Shown piece by piece: positions 58,103-64,000 of a stretch of 64,000 nucleotides of DNA (the stretch's first letter is position 1; each line of letters opens with the position of its first letter). The translations under genes and the position numbers were made by a program. The notes under the pieces are model-generated. The model saw only the letters and a program-made list of their open reading frames with translations, did no database searches and was not told the DNA's origin. Origin of the DNA: JADKFD01 sp050250665 (GTDB taxonomy: Bacteria > Pseudomonadota > Gammaproteobacteria > Xanthomonadales > SZUA-5); the NCBI GenBank assembly GCA_050250665.1, contig JBFWOF010000028.1:16038-80037 (forward strand), written 5' to 3'.

Positions 58103-58693
58103 ATGAGCACTCCCACCCGACATGCAATGCCGCTGAATCTGGCGACCTTTCTCACTCTCGGCCGTATCGTGATGATTCCGGTGCTGGTGGTGCTCTTCTA
58201 TGCACCCTGGGAGTGGACCCATCGGGCCGCGGCCATGGTGTTTCTGGCGGCCGCACTGACCGACTGGCTGGATGGATGGGTAGCGCGACGATTCGATCAG
58301 GCCTCCAGTTTCGGCGCCTTTCTCGATCCGGTGGCCGACAAGCTGATGGTGGCGGTCGCGCTGGTGCTGGTGCTGCAACGGGATCCGCATCCCTGGCTGG
58401 CGATTGCCTGCGCCGTGATCATCGGTCGCGAAATCAGTATTTCGGCGCTACGCGAATGGATGGCCGAGATCGGTCAGCGTGCCATGGTGCGCGTGGGAGG
58501 CATGGGCAAGGTCAAGACCATCATGCAGATGGCGGCGCTGACCATGCTGCTGTGGCGCGACCCGCTTTGGACGTTGCCGATTTACAATATCGGCCTGGTC
58601 GCGCTCGCCATCGCCGCTGTGCTGACCCTGTGGTCCGCAGGTCAGTACCTGAGTGCAGCGTGGCGGGTGCTGGAGGGACAAGACGGCGAATAG
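58103..58693 (+). CDS. pgsA: CDP-diacylglycerol-glycerol-3-phosphate 3-phosphatidyltransferase
   Basis: Makes phosphatidylglycerol-phosphate in the inner membrane. A 196-aa protein with about five transmembrane helices and the CDP-alcohol phosphotransferase signature DGWVARRFDQASSFGAFLDPVADK (four Asp around the active site). The N-terminus LATFLTLGRIVMIPVLV is typical. GAGGCGGC precedes the ATG. The order uvrC-pgsA-tRNA-Gly is common in gammaproteobacteria. Confidence 0.95.
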   Translation: MSTPTRHAMPLNLATFLTLGRIVMIPVLVVLFYAPWEWTHRAAAMVFLAAALTDWLDGWVARRFDQASSFGAFLDPVADKLMVAVALVLVLQRDPHPWLAIACAVIIGREISISALREWMAEIGQRAMVRVGGMGKVKTIMQMAALTMLLWRDPLWTLPIYNIGLVALAIAAVLTLWSAGQYLSAAWRVLEGQDGE

Positions 58694-58921
58694 CCGCAGG
58701 GCGCGTGCCTGCATGGAGTGCTGGCCAGGCCACCGTCGCGACGGAAGCTGGGAAGGGGCACGGGGCGGGGGGGGGAGCCCCGCACCGTGAGCCCGGCGTC
58801 ATGACTGGAGGTGCGCGGGTTAGGGCAGCACGGCGTGAGCTTGAGAGTTGCCGCCCCAGCCGGGTCCAGCACGCCTTGCCGATTGTCGCGAGGGGGCCCG
58901 AAAATTTCTTTCAAAGGGGTG

Positions 58922-58949
58922 TTGACTTCGTCAGTCCTTCCGATATGAT
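58922..58949 (+). promoter_or_regulatory. Promoter of the tRNA-Gly-Cys-Leu operon
   Basis: TTGACT (58922-58927) and TATGAT (58944-58949) with a 16-bp spacer, near the sigma-70 consensus. The predicted start is about 5 bp before tRNA-Gly. The 58694-58921 stretch before it has no gene but includes a run of nine to ten G residues near 58769. Confidence 0.75.
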
Positions 58950-58960
58950 TGTCGGCTCTT

Positions 58961-59036
<76 letters not shown>

Positions 59037-59102
59037 GATTCAGGGCAAAACCTCGGGTGACCGGGGTTTTGTTGTTTCAAGGGCCTGAAAACCCGAAGGT
59101 TT

Positions 59103-59176
59103 GGCCAGGTGGCAGAGTGGTCATGCAGCGGCCTGCAAAGCCGTGTACGCCGGTTCGATTCCGACCCTGGCCTCCA
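59103..59176 (+). tRNA. tRNA-Cys (anticodon GCA)
   Basis: A 74-nt cloverleaf: acceptor GGCCAGG pairs with CCTGGCC, the anticodon loop CTGCAAA has GCA at 59135-59137, the T-loop is TTCGATT, and CCA is encoded at the end. Confidence 0.97.
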
Positions 59177-59232
59177 AACCTTCAAGTCCCCCACCGAATC
59201 CGCGCTGGTGTAGCCTGCAACAGCCAGCCCAC

Positions 59233-59319
59233 GCCCGGATGGCGAAATCGGTAGACGCAAGGGACTTAAAATCCCTCGACCTTGCGGTCATGCGGGTTCG
59301 AGTCCCGCTCCGGGCACCA
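59233..59319 (+). tRNA. tRNA-Leu (anticodon UAA)
   Basis: An 87-nt class II tRNA with a long variable arm: acceptor GCCCGGA pairs with TCCGGGC, the anticodon loop CTTAAAA has TAA at 59267-59269, the T-loop is TTCGAGT, and the end is ACCA. It is the last core feature. The DNA changes character directly after its 3' end, the usual target of tRNA-specific integrases. Confidence 0.97.
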
Positions 59320-59440
59320 GCTAAAGCGCTGATCTAAGTAGACTTTCCCGCAGCCTATCGGGTTCGGGTGTTTTATCCCTCGCGCTGCACCCTCATTCGT
59401 TGCCCGTTTGTTGCCCGTTTCCTCGGGTGCTGGCCGTTGC

Positions 59441-59785
59441 CCAATTTCCCAACGCCTCGCGCGCGCGTACATGTTGCAAAAGGTCCGCTCGATCAATTTC
59501 CGTGAGCCTCGCGCGCGCACTTGGCCGAGAATGTCCGCCTCGCCAATTTCCGAAAGGGTCGCGCGCGCGTGCGCGTAATCGCTGGAAATTCGCCTCGCGC
59601 GCGTACTTGTCCGCAAGACTGCCCAGTGAATTTCTGTAAGGGTCGCGCGCGCACGCGCACTTGGATGCAAAACCTCCCCCATTTCTGTACGCCTCGCGCG
59701 CGTACATGTGTCGAAAGTCGGCCGCGCCAATTTCCGTGAGCGTCGCGCGCGTGCACGAAGTCGGCAAAAATTCAATTTGCTCAAC
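59441..59785. repeat. Array of about seven degenerate ~50-bp repeats with CGCGCG cores
   Basis: Units begin with AATTTC-like motifs at about 59443, 59495, 59545, 59587 (shortened), 59629, 59680, 59729 and a decayed one at 59774. The spacing is mostly 49-52 bp, with two units of 42. A typical unit is AATTTCCGTGAGCCTCGCGC followed by GCGTACTTG and a variable tail. Each has an alternating CG tract (TCGCGCGCG). The units are not identical and the spacers are not unique, so this is a decayed tandem array rather than a CRISPR. Confidence 0.75.
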
Positions 59786-59811
59786 TGCACTCGCGAATTT
59801 TTGGCTAGTGC

Positions 59812-59851
59812 GCGTGCCTCAGACCATTGCCTGCAAATCTCTGAGGCACGC
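59812..59851. terminator. 12-bp perfect inverted repeat (hairpin)
   Basis: GCGTGCCTCAGA (59812-59823) and TCTGAGGCACGC (59840-59851) with a 16-nt loop. It lies between the repeat array and the convergent end of the minus-strand gene at 59915, so it could terminate that gene. There is no clear T-run, and it may instead be a recombination or binding site. Confidence 0.45.
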
Positions 59852-59914
59852 CCCCTGCCCATGCGTTGCGAAAGCGGAAACAAAAACCCGGCATTGCGCG
59901 GGGCTCTGGTGCCG

Positions 59915-60145
59915 CTAGTTCACCGTTGCCCCGATCCTCGCCTTCAACTGCGCTCTAACGGCGCCGATCTCGTAGAGCGTGGCCGTCCCCAGAACGTTTA
60001 CGCTGATCTTCTCGACGATTGTCGCCAGCGCTTTGTCTAGCGCCACTGGCGCCGGGTGCGTGTCGATCATCGCGACCATGACAACTTGCAAGGCGAACAT
60101 CTTTCCCTTGAGTTCTGCGAGATCGTCAGTCTTCTTCTTGGGCAT
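59915..60145 (-). CDS. Small hypothetical protein (76 aa)
   Basis: A 76-aa protein (MPKKKTDDLAELKGKMFALQ...), predicted mostly alpha-helical. The ATG is preceded by AGGAG at a 7-bp spacing, good evidence that it is translated. No family recognised. It is the first gene after the repeat array. Confidence 0.6.
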   Translation of the reverse strand: MPKKKTDDLAELKGKMFALQVVMVAMIDTHPAPVALDKALATIVEKISVNVLGTATLYEIGAVRAQLKARIGATVN

Positions 60146-60196
60146 GCCACGCTCCTGGTCGTGTGTGCGAATCGTAACCTACACGACAGCAGACTA

Positions 60197-60400
60197 TCAG
60201 CGACCTCGGCCAGACTGCCCCCACGGACTTCCACGCGGCTCTGGTGGCGCCGGTTTGCCCTTGCGGGTGAATCGCTCCGCGTCCATGAAAACGATGGAAC
60301 AGCCGCAACAGGCGAAGGCTGGGCGCGCGTTCGGGCGGGCCAGGGATTCGTAGCTGGTTGCGCCGCAGATCGGGCAGCAGAAGCGGATTGGGTGGGTCAT
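60197..60400 (-). CDS. Small zinc-ribbon protein (67 aa)
   Basis: A 67-aa protein with two cysteine knuckles, CPICGATSYESL and ACCGCSIVFMDAE, as in a zinc ribbon, and a basic Pro-rich tail (GKPAPPEPRGSPWGQSGRGR). No clear Shine-Dalgarno. A paralogous tail (GKPAPPEPRGAQWEQS) recurs at 60833-60930 as a remnant, which supports this being a real gene. Function unknown. Confidence 0.55.
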   Translation of the reverse strand: MTHPIRFCCPICGATSYESLARPNARPAFACCGCSIVFMDAERFTRKGKPAPPEPRGSPWGQSGRGR

Positions 60401-60491
60401 GCGTGGAGACTTGCGGGCGGGAGTCTCAGCAGGTGAGACAAGCGGCGCCCAGCGTTCTCCTACCGTCGTACCAACTTGAAAGGGGCAAGTT

Positions 60492-60836
60492 ATGAAAAGG
60501 AAGGCGCCAGCGCCGGCGGGATTCGCGCGCTTCTATACGCCAGAACTGGCGGTTCTACTCTTCTGGATCACAGTGATTGCGGTGGTCTGCGTGGTGATCG
60601 CAAGCGCAAGCCGGCCCCTGGTGCTATTCGTTTCAACGCTGGTTGGTGGGTTGGTCTTGATCTTGTTTTCCCGCGTCATTTTGGAAGTGATGGCGGTGCT
60701 GTTCCAGATTCACGCCAGACTGACGGAGCTTTGCGGCTATGAACGCGAAGTGCGGGAAGCGGCGCGAAAGGCAGCGGATCAAGCCAGGATTGCCGCCAAC
60801 AAGGCAACGGGTGCAAGTTCCCCCTCGGCGTCTTAG
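60492..60836 (+). CDS. DUF4282-like small membrane protein
   Basis: A 114-aa protein with two transmembrane helices (about 18-42 and 45-68: LAVLLFWITVIAVVCVVIAS and VLFVSTLVGGLVLILFSRVI), then RVILEVMAVLFQIHARLTEL, which resembles the DUF4282 family. A helical, Ala/Lys-rich cytoplasmic tail follows. AAAGGGG lies 8 bp before the ATG. Its last bases overlap the end of the minus-strand remnant at 60833. Confidence 0.72.
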   Translation: MKRKAPAPAGFARFYTPELAVLLFWITVIAVVCVVIASASRPLVLFVSTLVGGLVLILFSRVILEVMAVLFQIHARLTELCGYEREVREAARKAADQARIAANKATGASSPSAS

Positions 60837-60930
60837 CGGCTTTTCATGTCCTTCTGGCGGTCTGATTGCTCCCACTGCGCTCCACGTGGCTCTGGTGGCG
60901 CTGGCTTGCCGAGAGACTTGCGGGCGGGTG
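60833..60930 (-). pseudogene. Internally deleted paralogue of the zinc-ribbon gene
   Basis: On the minus strand, SLGKPAPPEPRGAQWEQSDR followed by QKDMKSR and a stop repeats the tail of the protein at 60197-60400. Upstream, GAGACTTGCGGGCGGGTGTG matches the sequence before that gene (60407-60426). The cysteine-rich body is missing, so this copy has lost its middle. Confidence 0.6.
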
Positions 60931-60973
60931 TGTCGTGCGGTGAGATCTTCAGTTCACTACCGTTTGTCGGGAA

Positions 60974-61684
60974 GTGGATAAAAGCGCCCTAGAAGCTGAG
61001 ACGATCATCCCTCTCGACGCTCCTAACAACGACACGCCATCAACGGGGAAGGCTGTGACAGCGTTCTTTGCTAGACAAGGTGGGGCATACGTCAACGAGA
61101 TGAATCGCTCGCTCGGCGCACTACTCGGAATCGCTCAAGGAATGTTGTCAGATGGGCACTTGGCCGACGGTGAAATCCAGTTTCTGCAAACGTGGCTCGA
61201 ATCCAATTCCGCGATTGCTACGGTGTGGCCGGGCGACATCATTTATCACCGCGTAAAAACAGTACTCGAAGACGGTATCGTAACTGAAGCCGAACGAAAG
61301 CACCTAACCGAAACCCTCCAGTCGCTTCTGGGCGGAACAATGGCGCAGCTAGCTAACGACACACACGTTACGCAGCTACTACCCTACGAAAAACCGACAA
61401 TCGTCTTTCGGGACGAAATCTTCTGCCTGACTGGTGACTTTGTCTATGCACCACGCAAGGTTTGCGAAGGCGAGATAAATGCTCTAGGGGGACTTGCAAA
61501 GTCTTCAGTCTCAAAGAAGCTCAACTATCTGGTGGTGGGCGGTCTTGGAAGCAATGAATGGAAACACGGAAGTTTCGGAACCAAGATTGAGAGCGTTATG
61601 CGAATGAAAAAAGATGGATTGCAAATTTCAATCGTTCACGAAGATCACTGGGTAAATGCGCTCGTTCGCGCTGGCAGACCATAG
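60974..61684 (+). CDS. TerB-like / BRCT domain protein
   Basis: A 236-aa protein. The N-terminal half (about 30-125) is helical and TerB-like (GIAQGMLSDGHLADGEIQFLQTWLESN and VLEDGIVTEAERKHLTETLQSLLGG). The C-terminal half (about 148-232) is a BRCT domain like that of NAD-dependent DNA ligase (FRDEIFCLTGDFVYAPRKVCEGEINALGG, SVSKKLNYLVVG, SNEWKHGSFGTKIESVMRMK). BRCT domains bind phosphopeptides or DNA ends. The GTG start is plausible but weakly supported. Base composition is more AT-rich than the core genes, fitting recent transfer. Confidence 0.75.
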   Translation: MDKSALEAETIIPLDAPNNDTPSTGKAVTAFFARQGGAYVNEMNRSLGALLGIAQGMLSDGHLADGEIQFLQTWLESNSAIATVWPGDIIYHRVKTVLEDGIVTEAERKHLTETLQSLLGGTMAQLANDTHVTQLLPYEKPTIVFRDEIFCLTGDFVYAPRKVCEGEINALGGLAKSSVSKKLNYLVVGGLGSNEWKHGSFGTKIESVMRMKKDGLQISIVHEDHWVNALVRAGRP

Positions 61685-61876
61685 CCGCGAGGATTTGTAT
61701 TGTTCGGACATTGGGTCGCCATCAATATCTATTCGCTGACACGTGTCAGTCGACGGAGAGAATGTTTGCCTTGTTCGATGCATTTACGCGAGCCTGAGCG
61801 AAATCCATTTTTGACCAAGACCTTTAGATTCAACGTACGGGACGAGTAAACTAATCGCGAATGTCGGACCAAAATT

Positions 61877-62479
61877 GTGGCTGCCATATCCTTAATGAAC
61901 CGAGAAATTATCTTTGAAGCTTTGCGATTCGCCTACTCGGCATCCGAGTTCGGCAGGAGCGACAACTACGGCTCGCCCGAGAATTATATTTACTTCTGCT
62001 GGAAGTCGGAGCCTGGAAAATGGAGCAGGTTGCCAAATAGATATCTTGGAGTCCATGCAGAGTTTGCGCTGAAGAAAAGACGGGGCATCCTAAGCAGGTT
62101 GTTTGGCCGAAAAAAATGGTTGGAGGAAGCAATTTCAGGGCGCGCGGAATTTTACGCCTATTTTGAACGCATGATTGTTTTTGAGACGTATCTGCTCGAA
62201 CGAATTTACAGATTCGACGGGACCGGCGAGAGATACTTGCACCCGAATCCAGCTTACGATGATTCGGTGCGAATAAAGGTTTTTGTCTCTCCAGGAATGT
62301 TTGAGGCGCAATTTATCTCTAGGCTTTTCCCGAGTGATGACGATCTGGAAATAATTAAAATGCTACATAATCACCGTGATCTCATACGGTTATGGACATT
62401 AGCTACGCCGTCCAAGAGCTACGACAAAACAGCCTGGATGAGCGCGCAGGCGCAGTTGAGGCAACAGGGCGGAATCTAA
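61877..62479 (+). CDS. Hypothetical protein (200 aa)
   Basis: A 200-aa protein with no recognised domain. It is rich in aromatic residues (Tyr, Phe), with segments such as ENYIYFCWKSEPGKW and RAEFYAYFERMIVFETYLLERIY. Start GTG at 61877 or ATG at 61895 (MNREIIFEALRF). AT-rich compared with the core. The preceding 61685-61876 has no supported gene. Confidence 0.55.
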   Translation: MAAISLMNREIIFEALRFAYSASEFGRSDNYGSPENYIYFCWKSEPGKWSRLPNRYLGVHAEFALKKRRGILSRLFGRKKWLEEAISGRAEFYAYFERMIVFETYLLERIYRFDGTGERYLHPNPAYDDSVRIKVFVSPGMFEAQFISRLFPSDDDLEIIKMLHNHRDLIRLWTLATPSKSYDKTAWMSAQAQLRQQGGI

Positions 62480-62820
62480 AGATCCGCCGACGAAGAGACT
62501 CCACAATTAAGCATCCTCACCTTTGGAGGCGAGTCTTGAAATGGATTGTCCAAGGAGCGGCTTTCATTGCTGGCGCGTTGGCCCTTTGGGCAGGTCTGGC
62601 GGCTTGGGAGCAGACGTGTCTAGGAATATTTGAGGATCGGTTCATGTGTGAAGTAACGAGAGAACACCGGAGAGATTTCAAAATTTGCGCTGCGCAGAGC
62701 TGGAAAATATGTGATTCGCTCAGAGATAAAGGATTTGGCGCAAAATATGAAACATGCCTAGACAGCGCGCGCTGTCAGTGCATGTCAAAGCTTGGAAATG
62801 AGTCATGTGAAAATTTTTGA
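62392..62820 (+). CDS. Hypothetical membrane protein with Cys-rich C-terminus
   Basis: Up to 142 aa. One transmembrane helix (about WIVQGAAFIAGALALWAGLAAW), then about 75 residues with eight cysteines (CLGIF, FMCEV, KICAAQSWKICD, CLDSARCQCM, SCENF), a pattern suggesting a disulfide-bonded periplasmic domain. The annotated ATG overlaps the previous gene by 88 bp; a start nearer 62536 (TTG) is equally possible. No family recognised. Confidence 0.45.
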   Translation: MDISYAVQELRQNSLDERAGAVEATGRNLKIRRRRDSTIKHPHLWRRVLKWIVQGAAFIAGALALWAGLAAWEQTCLGIFEDRFMCEVTREHRRDFKICAAQSWKICDSLRDKGFGAKYETCLDSARCQCMSKLGNESCENF

Positions 62821-63137
62821 ACCTACACACGATGCATGGCTGTGTAGGTGTATTGGCAGATAAACCACAGGGTTTCCAACGCCACCTGCGGAGCCTTGGC
62901 GTCGCGGGCTTTTCTAGTTCACCGACTCCGAGAATGTGGTTAACCTCACGCCTAAATATTATGTCGCAGCCTGGAAATGTCCGGAAACCCCGTGTGGTTG
63001 GCTTTTTGACGTTCTGGTGCTGCGGCGTATGCCTCCGACATTGGGTCCCTTTTCACGCTGCCCCGTCCGCGACTGAATAGATGCGGCGCTAGATGTTGCG
63101 GTAGTTCCCGCGATGGAAAACCACTACGAGGCCGAAT

Positions 63138-63554
63138 TTGGAAATCCTTAGACGATTGCTGGGCTTAGACCTTGCCGGAAGAATCCGTTCTTGGAAGCGT
63201 CGACGTCGATCGCTGAGAGTTCGCGAGTTTTGGTGTCAGGTCTCAACAGGTTTAGGAGAAGATCCAAGCATAGTCGTATTTCGAGTCTCAGCATTTACAT
63301 TTAGCTCTGACTCGGCTGATATTGACGGTGTAATTTGGATCTATAGTAAAGGGGACTATCTAACAAGCGCCGAGGCGGAAGCCCACTTAATTCAGCAAAT
63401 ACATCGTGCAACGGCTAAATTCCCCAAGTCGGCATTCTACCGCAAAGCTAGTCCAACAGCGCGAGGGTTTGCTGAGTGTTGTATTGACGGTGAATGGATG
63501 CGCTGTGTTCCTCCGGCAATTCCAAACGGAGAGCCTCCATTCTATGTAAATTAA
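63138..63554 (+). CDS. Hypothetical protein (138 aa)
   Basis: A 138-aa protein beginning at a TTG, with a basic N-terminus (MEILRRLLGLDLAGRIRSWKRRRRS) and a mixed alpha/beta body (VVFRVSAFTFSSDSADIDGVIWIYSKGDYL). AT-rich, with codon use unlike the core genes. No domain recognised. The region 62821-63137 before it holds only a short doubtful ORF. Confidence 0.5.
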   Translation: MEILRRLLGLDLAGRIRSWKRRRRSLRVREFWCQVSTGLGEDPSIVVFRVSAFTFSSDSADIDGVIWIYSKGDYLTSAEAEAHLIQQIHRATAKFPKSAFYRKASPTARGFAECCIDGEWMRCVPPAIPNGEPPFYVN

Positions 63555-63876
63555 TCGCGTGTACGGTAGAAATCTAACTATATTTGCAGACCGACATCGG
63601 AATTGGCTATTTGCGATGTTTGGAGGTGGTCGCCTTGGGCGTCGCCGATCGCGGGTCCCTGGTAACTAGTGTTGATCAACCACGATGGCGCGGACGCGGT
63701 AGGCGCCGGCTTTCGGATTCCGCTAGAGGGGTTAACTCTCGCTCTGACATAATAGGTCGCAGCCTTGCTCGGTCGTTTTCGTTGTCAGATCGGGCTTGGC
63801 TGGCCTTGGATGCTGCGGCGCATAGGTGCCAACTATTCTCGGACCCCGCGTCCCCGGCACCGAGGTTGTTTCTAGC
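63555..63876. other. Spacer before the IS66 element
   Basis: 322 bp without a supported gene; one plus-strand frame crosses it but has no recognisable content. It ends at the presumed IS boundary. Confidence 0.4.
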
Positions 63877-64000
63877 GTAACCGTCCGATCACCCCCATTG
63901 ATGCGCCGCGGTTGCCGATTTGCTAGGCGCTTGTCGCCCGCCAGTTCATCGGCAGCAGGCTCTCAATGTCGCGATTGAGCGTCGTCGGCAGGCGCTCCAG
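63877..64000 (-). mobile_element. IS66-family insertion sequence (end only, continues beyond window)
   Basis: The plus-strand sequence from 63877, GTAACCGTCCGATCACCCCC, looks like an IS66-type terminal inverted repeat (these usually begin GTAA). The C-terminal codons of an IS66-type transposase start 46 bp further in. The other end is outside the window, so the boundary and target duplication cannot be confirmed. Confidence 0.55.
63923..64000 (-). CDS. IS66-type transposase TnpC, C-terminal fragment
   Basis: Only the last 25 codons and the stop are in the window: LERLPTTLNRDIESLLPMNW followed by RATSA. The pattern 'LPTT..DIE.LLP.NW' is characteristic of the C-terminal element of IS66 transposases. 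The gene continues past base 64000 on the minus strand. Confidence 0.7.
   Translation of the reverse strand: MERLPTTLNRDIESLLPMNWRATSA

Larger units (their letters stand above)
59320..59914. other. Non-coding junction after tRNA-Leu: repeat array and hairpin
   Basis: 595 bp without a credible gene. Long frames on both strands (for example minus 59266-59883) stay open only because of CGCG-rich repeats, and one runs through the tRNA. The stretch holds the ~50-bp repeat array (59441-59785) and a 12-bp inverted repeat (59812-59851). Confidence 0.6.

Noticed and set aside
59320..59440. Integrase remnant or duplicated attachment site after tRNA-Leu
   Set aside because: One frame reads like the end of some integrases (TGNKRATNE), but there is no catalytic motif, and I found no second copy of the tRNA 3' end in the window.
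59441..59785. CRISPR array
   Set aside because: Units are degenerate, spacing varies from 42 to 52 bp, and the unique parts are not clean spacers. No cas gene is near.
59266..59883. Minus-strand ORF of 205 aa rich in RARA motifs
   Set aside because: It runs antisense through the tRNA-Leu gene and its residues simply reflect the CGCG repeats in one of several open frames.
62817..63080. Plus-strand ORF of 87 aa
   Set aside because: No recognised domain, no good ribosome-binding site, and odd composition; not listed as a gene.
63584..63880. Plus-strand ORF of 98 aa ending at the IS boundary
   Set aside because: Its stop falls in the presumed IS inverted repeat and the translation has no coding character.

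Overview
The window is high-GC chromosomal DNA of a gammaproteobacterium, most likely of the Xanthomonadales/Lysobacterales. The evidence is the grouping comEC-exbB-exbD-msbA-lpxK, a TrpR-like regulator heading a hisGDCBHAFI operon, a MetX protein of the serine-succinyltransferase type, uvrC-pgsA followed by tRNA-Gly/Cys/Leu, and intergenic spaces full of palindromic repeats. I cannot name a species.

Layout. 1-5655: the 3' part of comEC, an ExbB/ExbD pair, the lipid A flippase msbA and lpxK, tightly packed. 5739-11603: three exported proteins: a protein with a phage-fibre-type S74 chaperone domain, an Ig-repeat protein with a C-terminal sorting-like tail, and an FG-GAP/UnbV protein. 11656-12150: a GNAT enzyme. 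12534-20866: a four-gene overlapping glycogen operon (glgP-glgB-glgX-malQ) without glgA or glgC. 21161-30419: a MetX-type acyltransferase, a TrmB-like methyltransferase, a two-component system, a GNAT-cyanophycinase pair, a PAS-GGDEF-EAL protein and HMG-CoA lyase. 30681-38900: a TrpR-like regulator with a clear promoter and operator, then the histidine operon, interrupted twice by repeat clusters. 39006-52346: a MerR regulator, radA, a Ser/Thr kinase, an FeS-type photolyase, a methyltransferase, a small exported protein, an S9 peptidase, a Sel1-repeat protein and a TPR/Asp-hydroxylase. 52939-58693: a lytic transglycosylase, kdsB, a thioredoxin-fold/NHL protein, uvrC and pgsA. 58961-59319: three tRNAs behind a strong promoter.

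From 59320 to the end the character changes. Directly after the tRNA-Leu gene lies an array of about seven degenerate ~50-bp repeats rich in CGCGCG. Small orphan genes follow: a 76-aa protein, a zinc ribbon, a DUF4282-like membrane protein, a TerB-like/BRCT protein, and AT-richer hypotheticals. The window ends inside an IS66-type transposase gene. This looks like a tRNA-associated genomic island, but I see no integrase and no second attachment site.

Most worth a second look: the three vicinal-cysteine repeats spaced exactly 99 residues in the 7280-10015 protein; the post-tRNA repeat array and the internally deleted paralogue beside it; the TrpR-like regulator's operator overlapping its own start region; the SxxC thioredoxin-fold/NHL protein; and five or more families of dispersed or tandem palindromic repeats, two of them inside the his operon.
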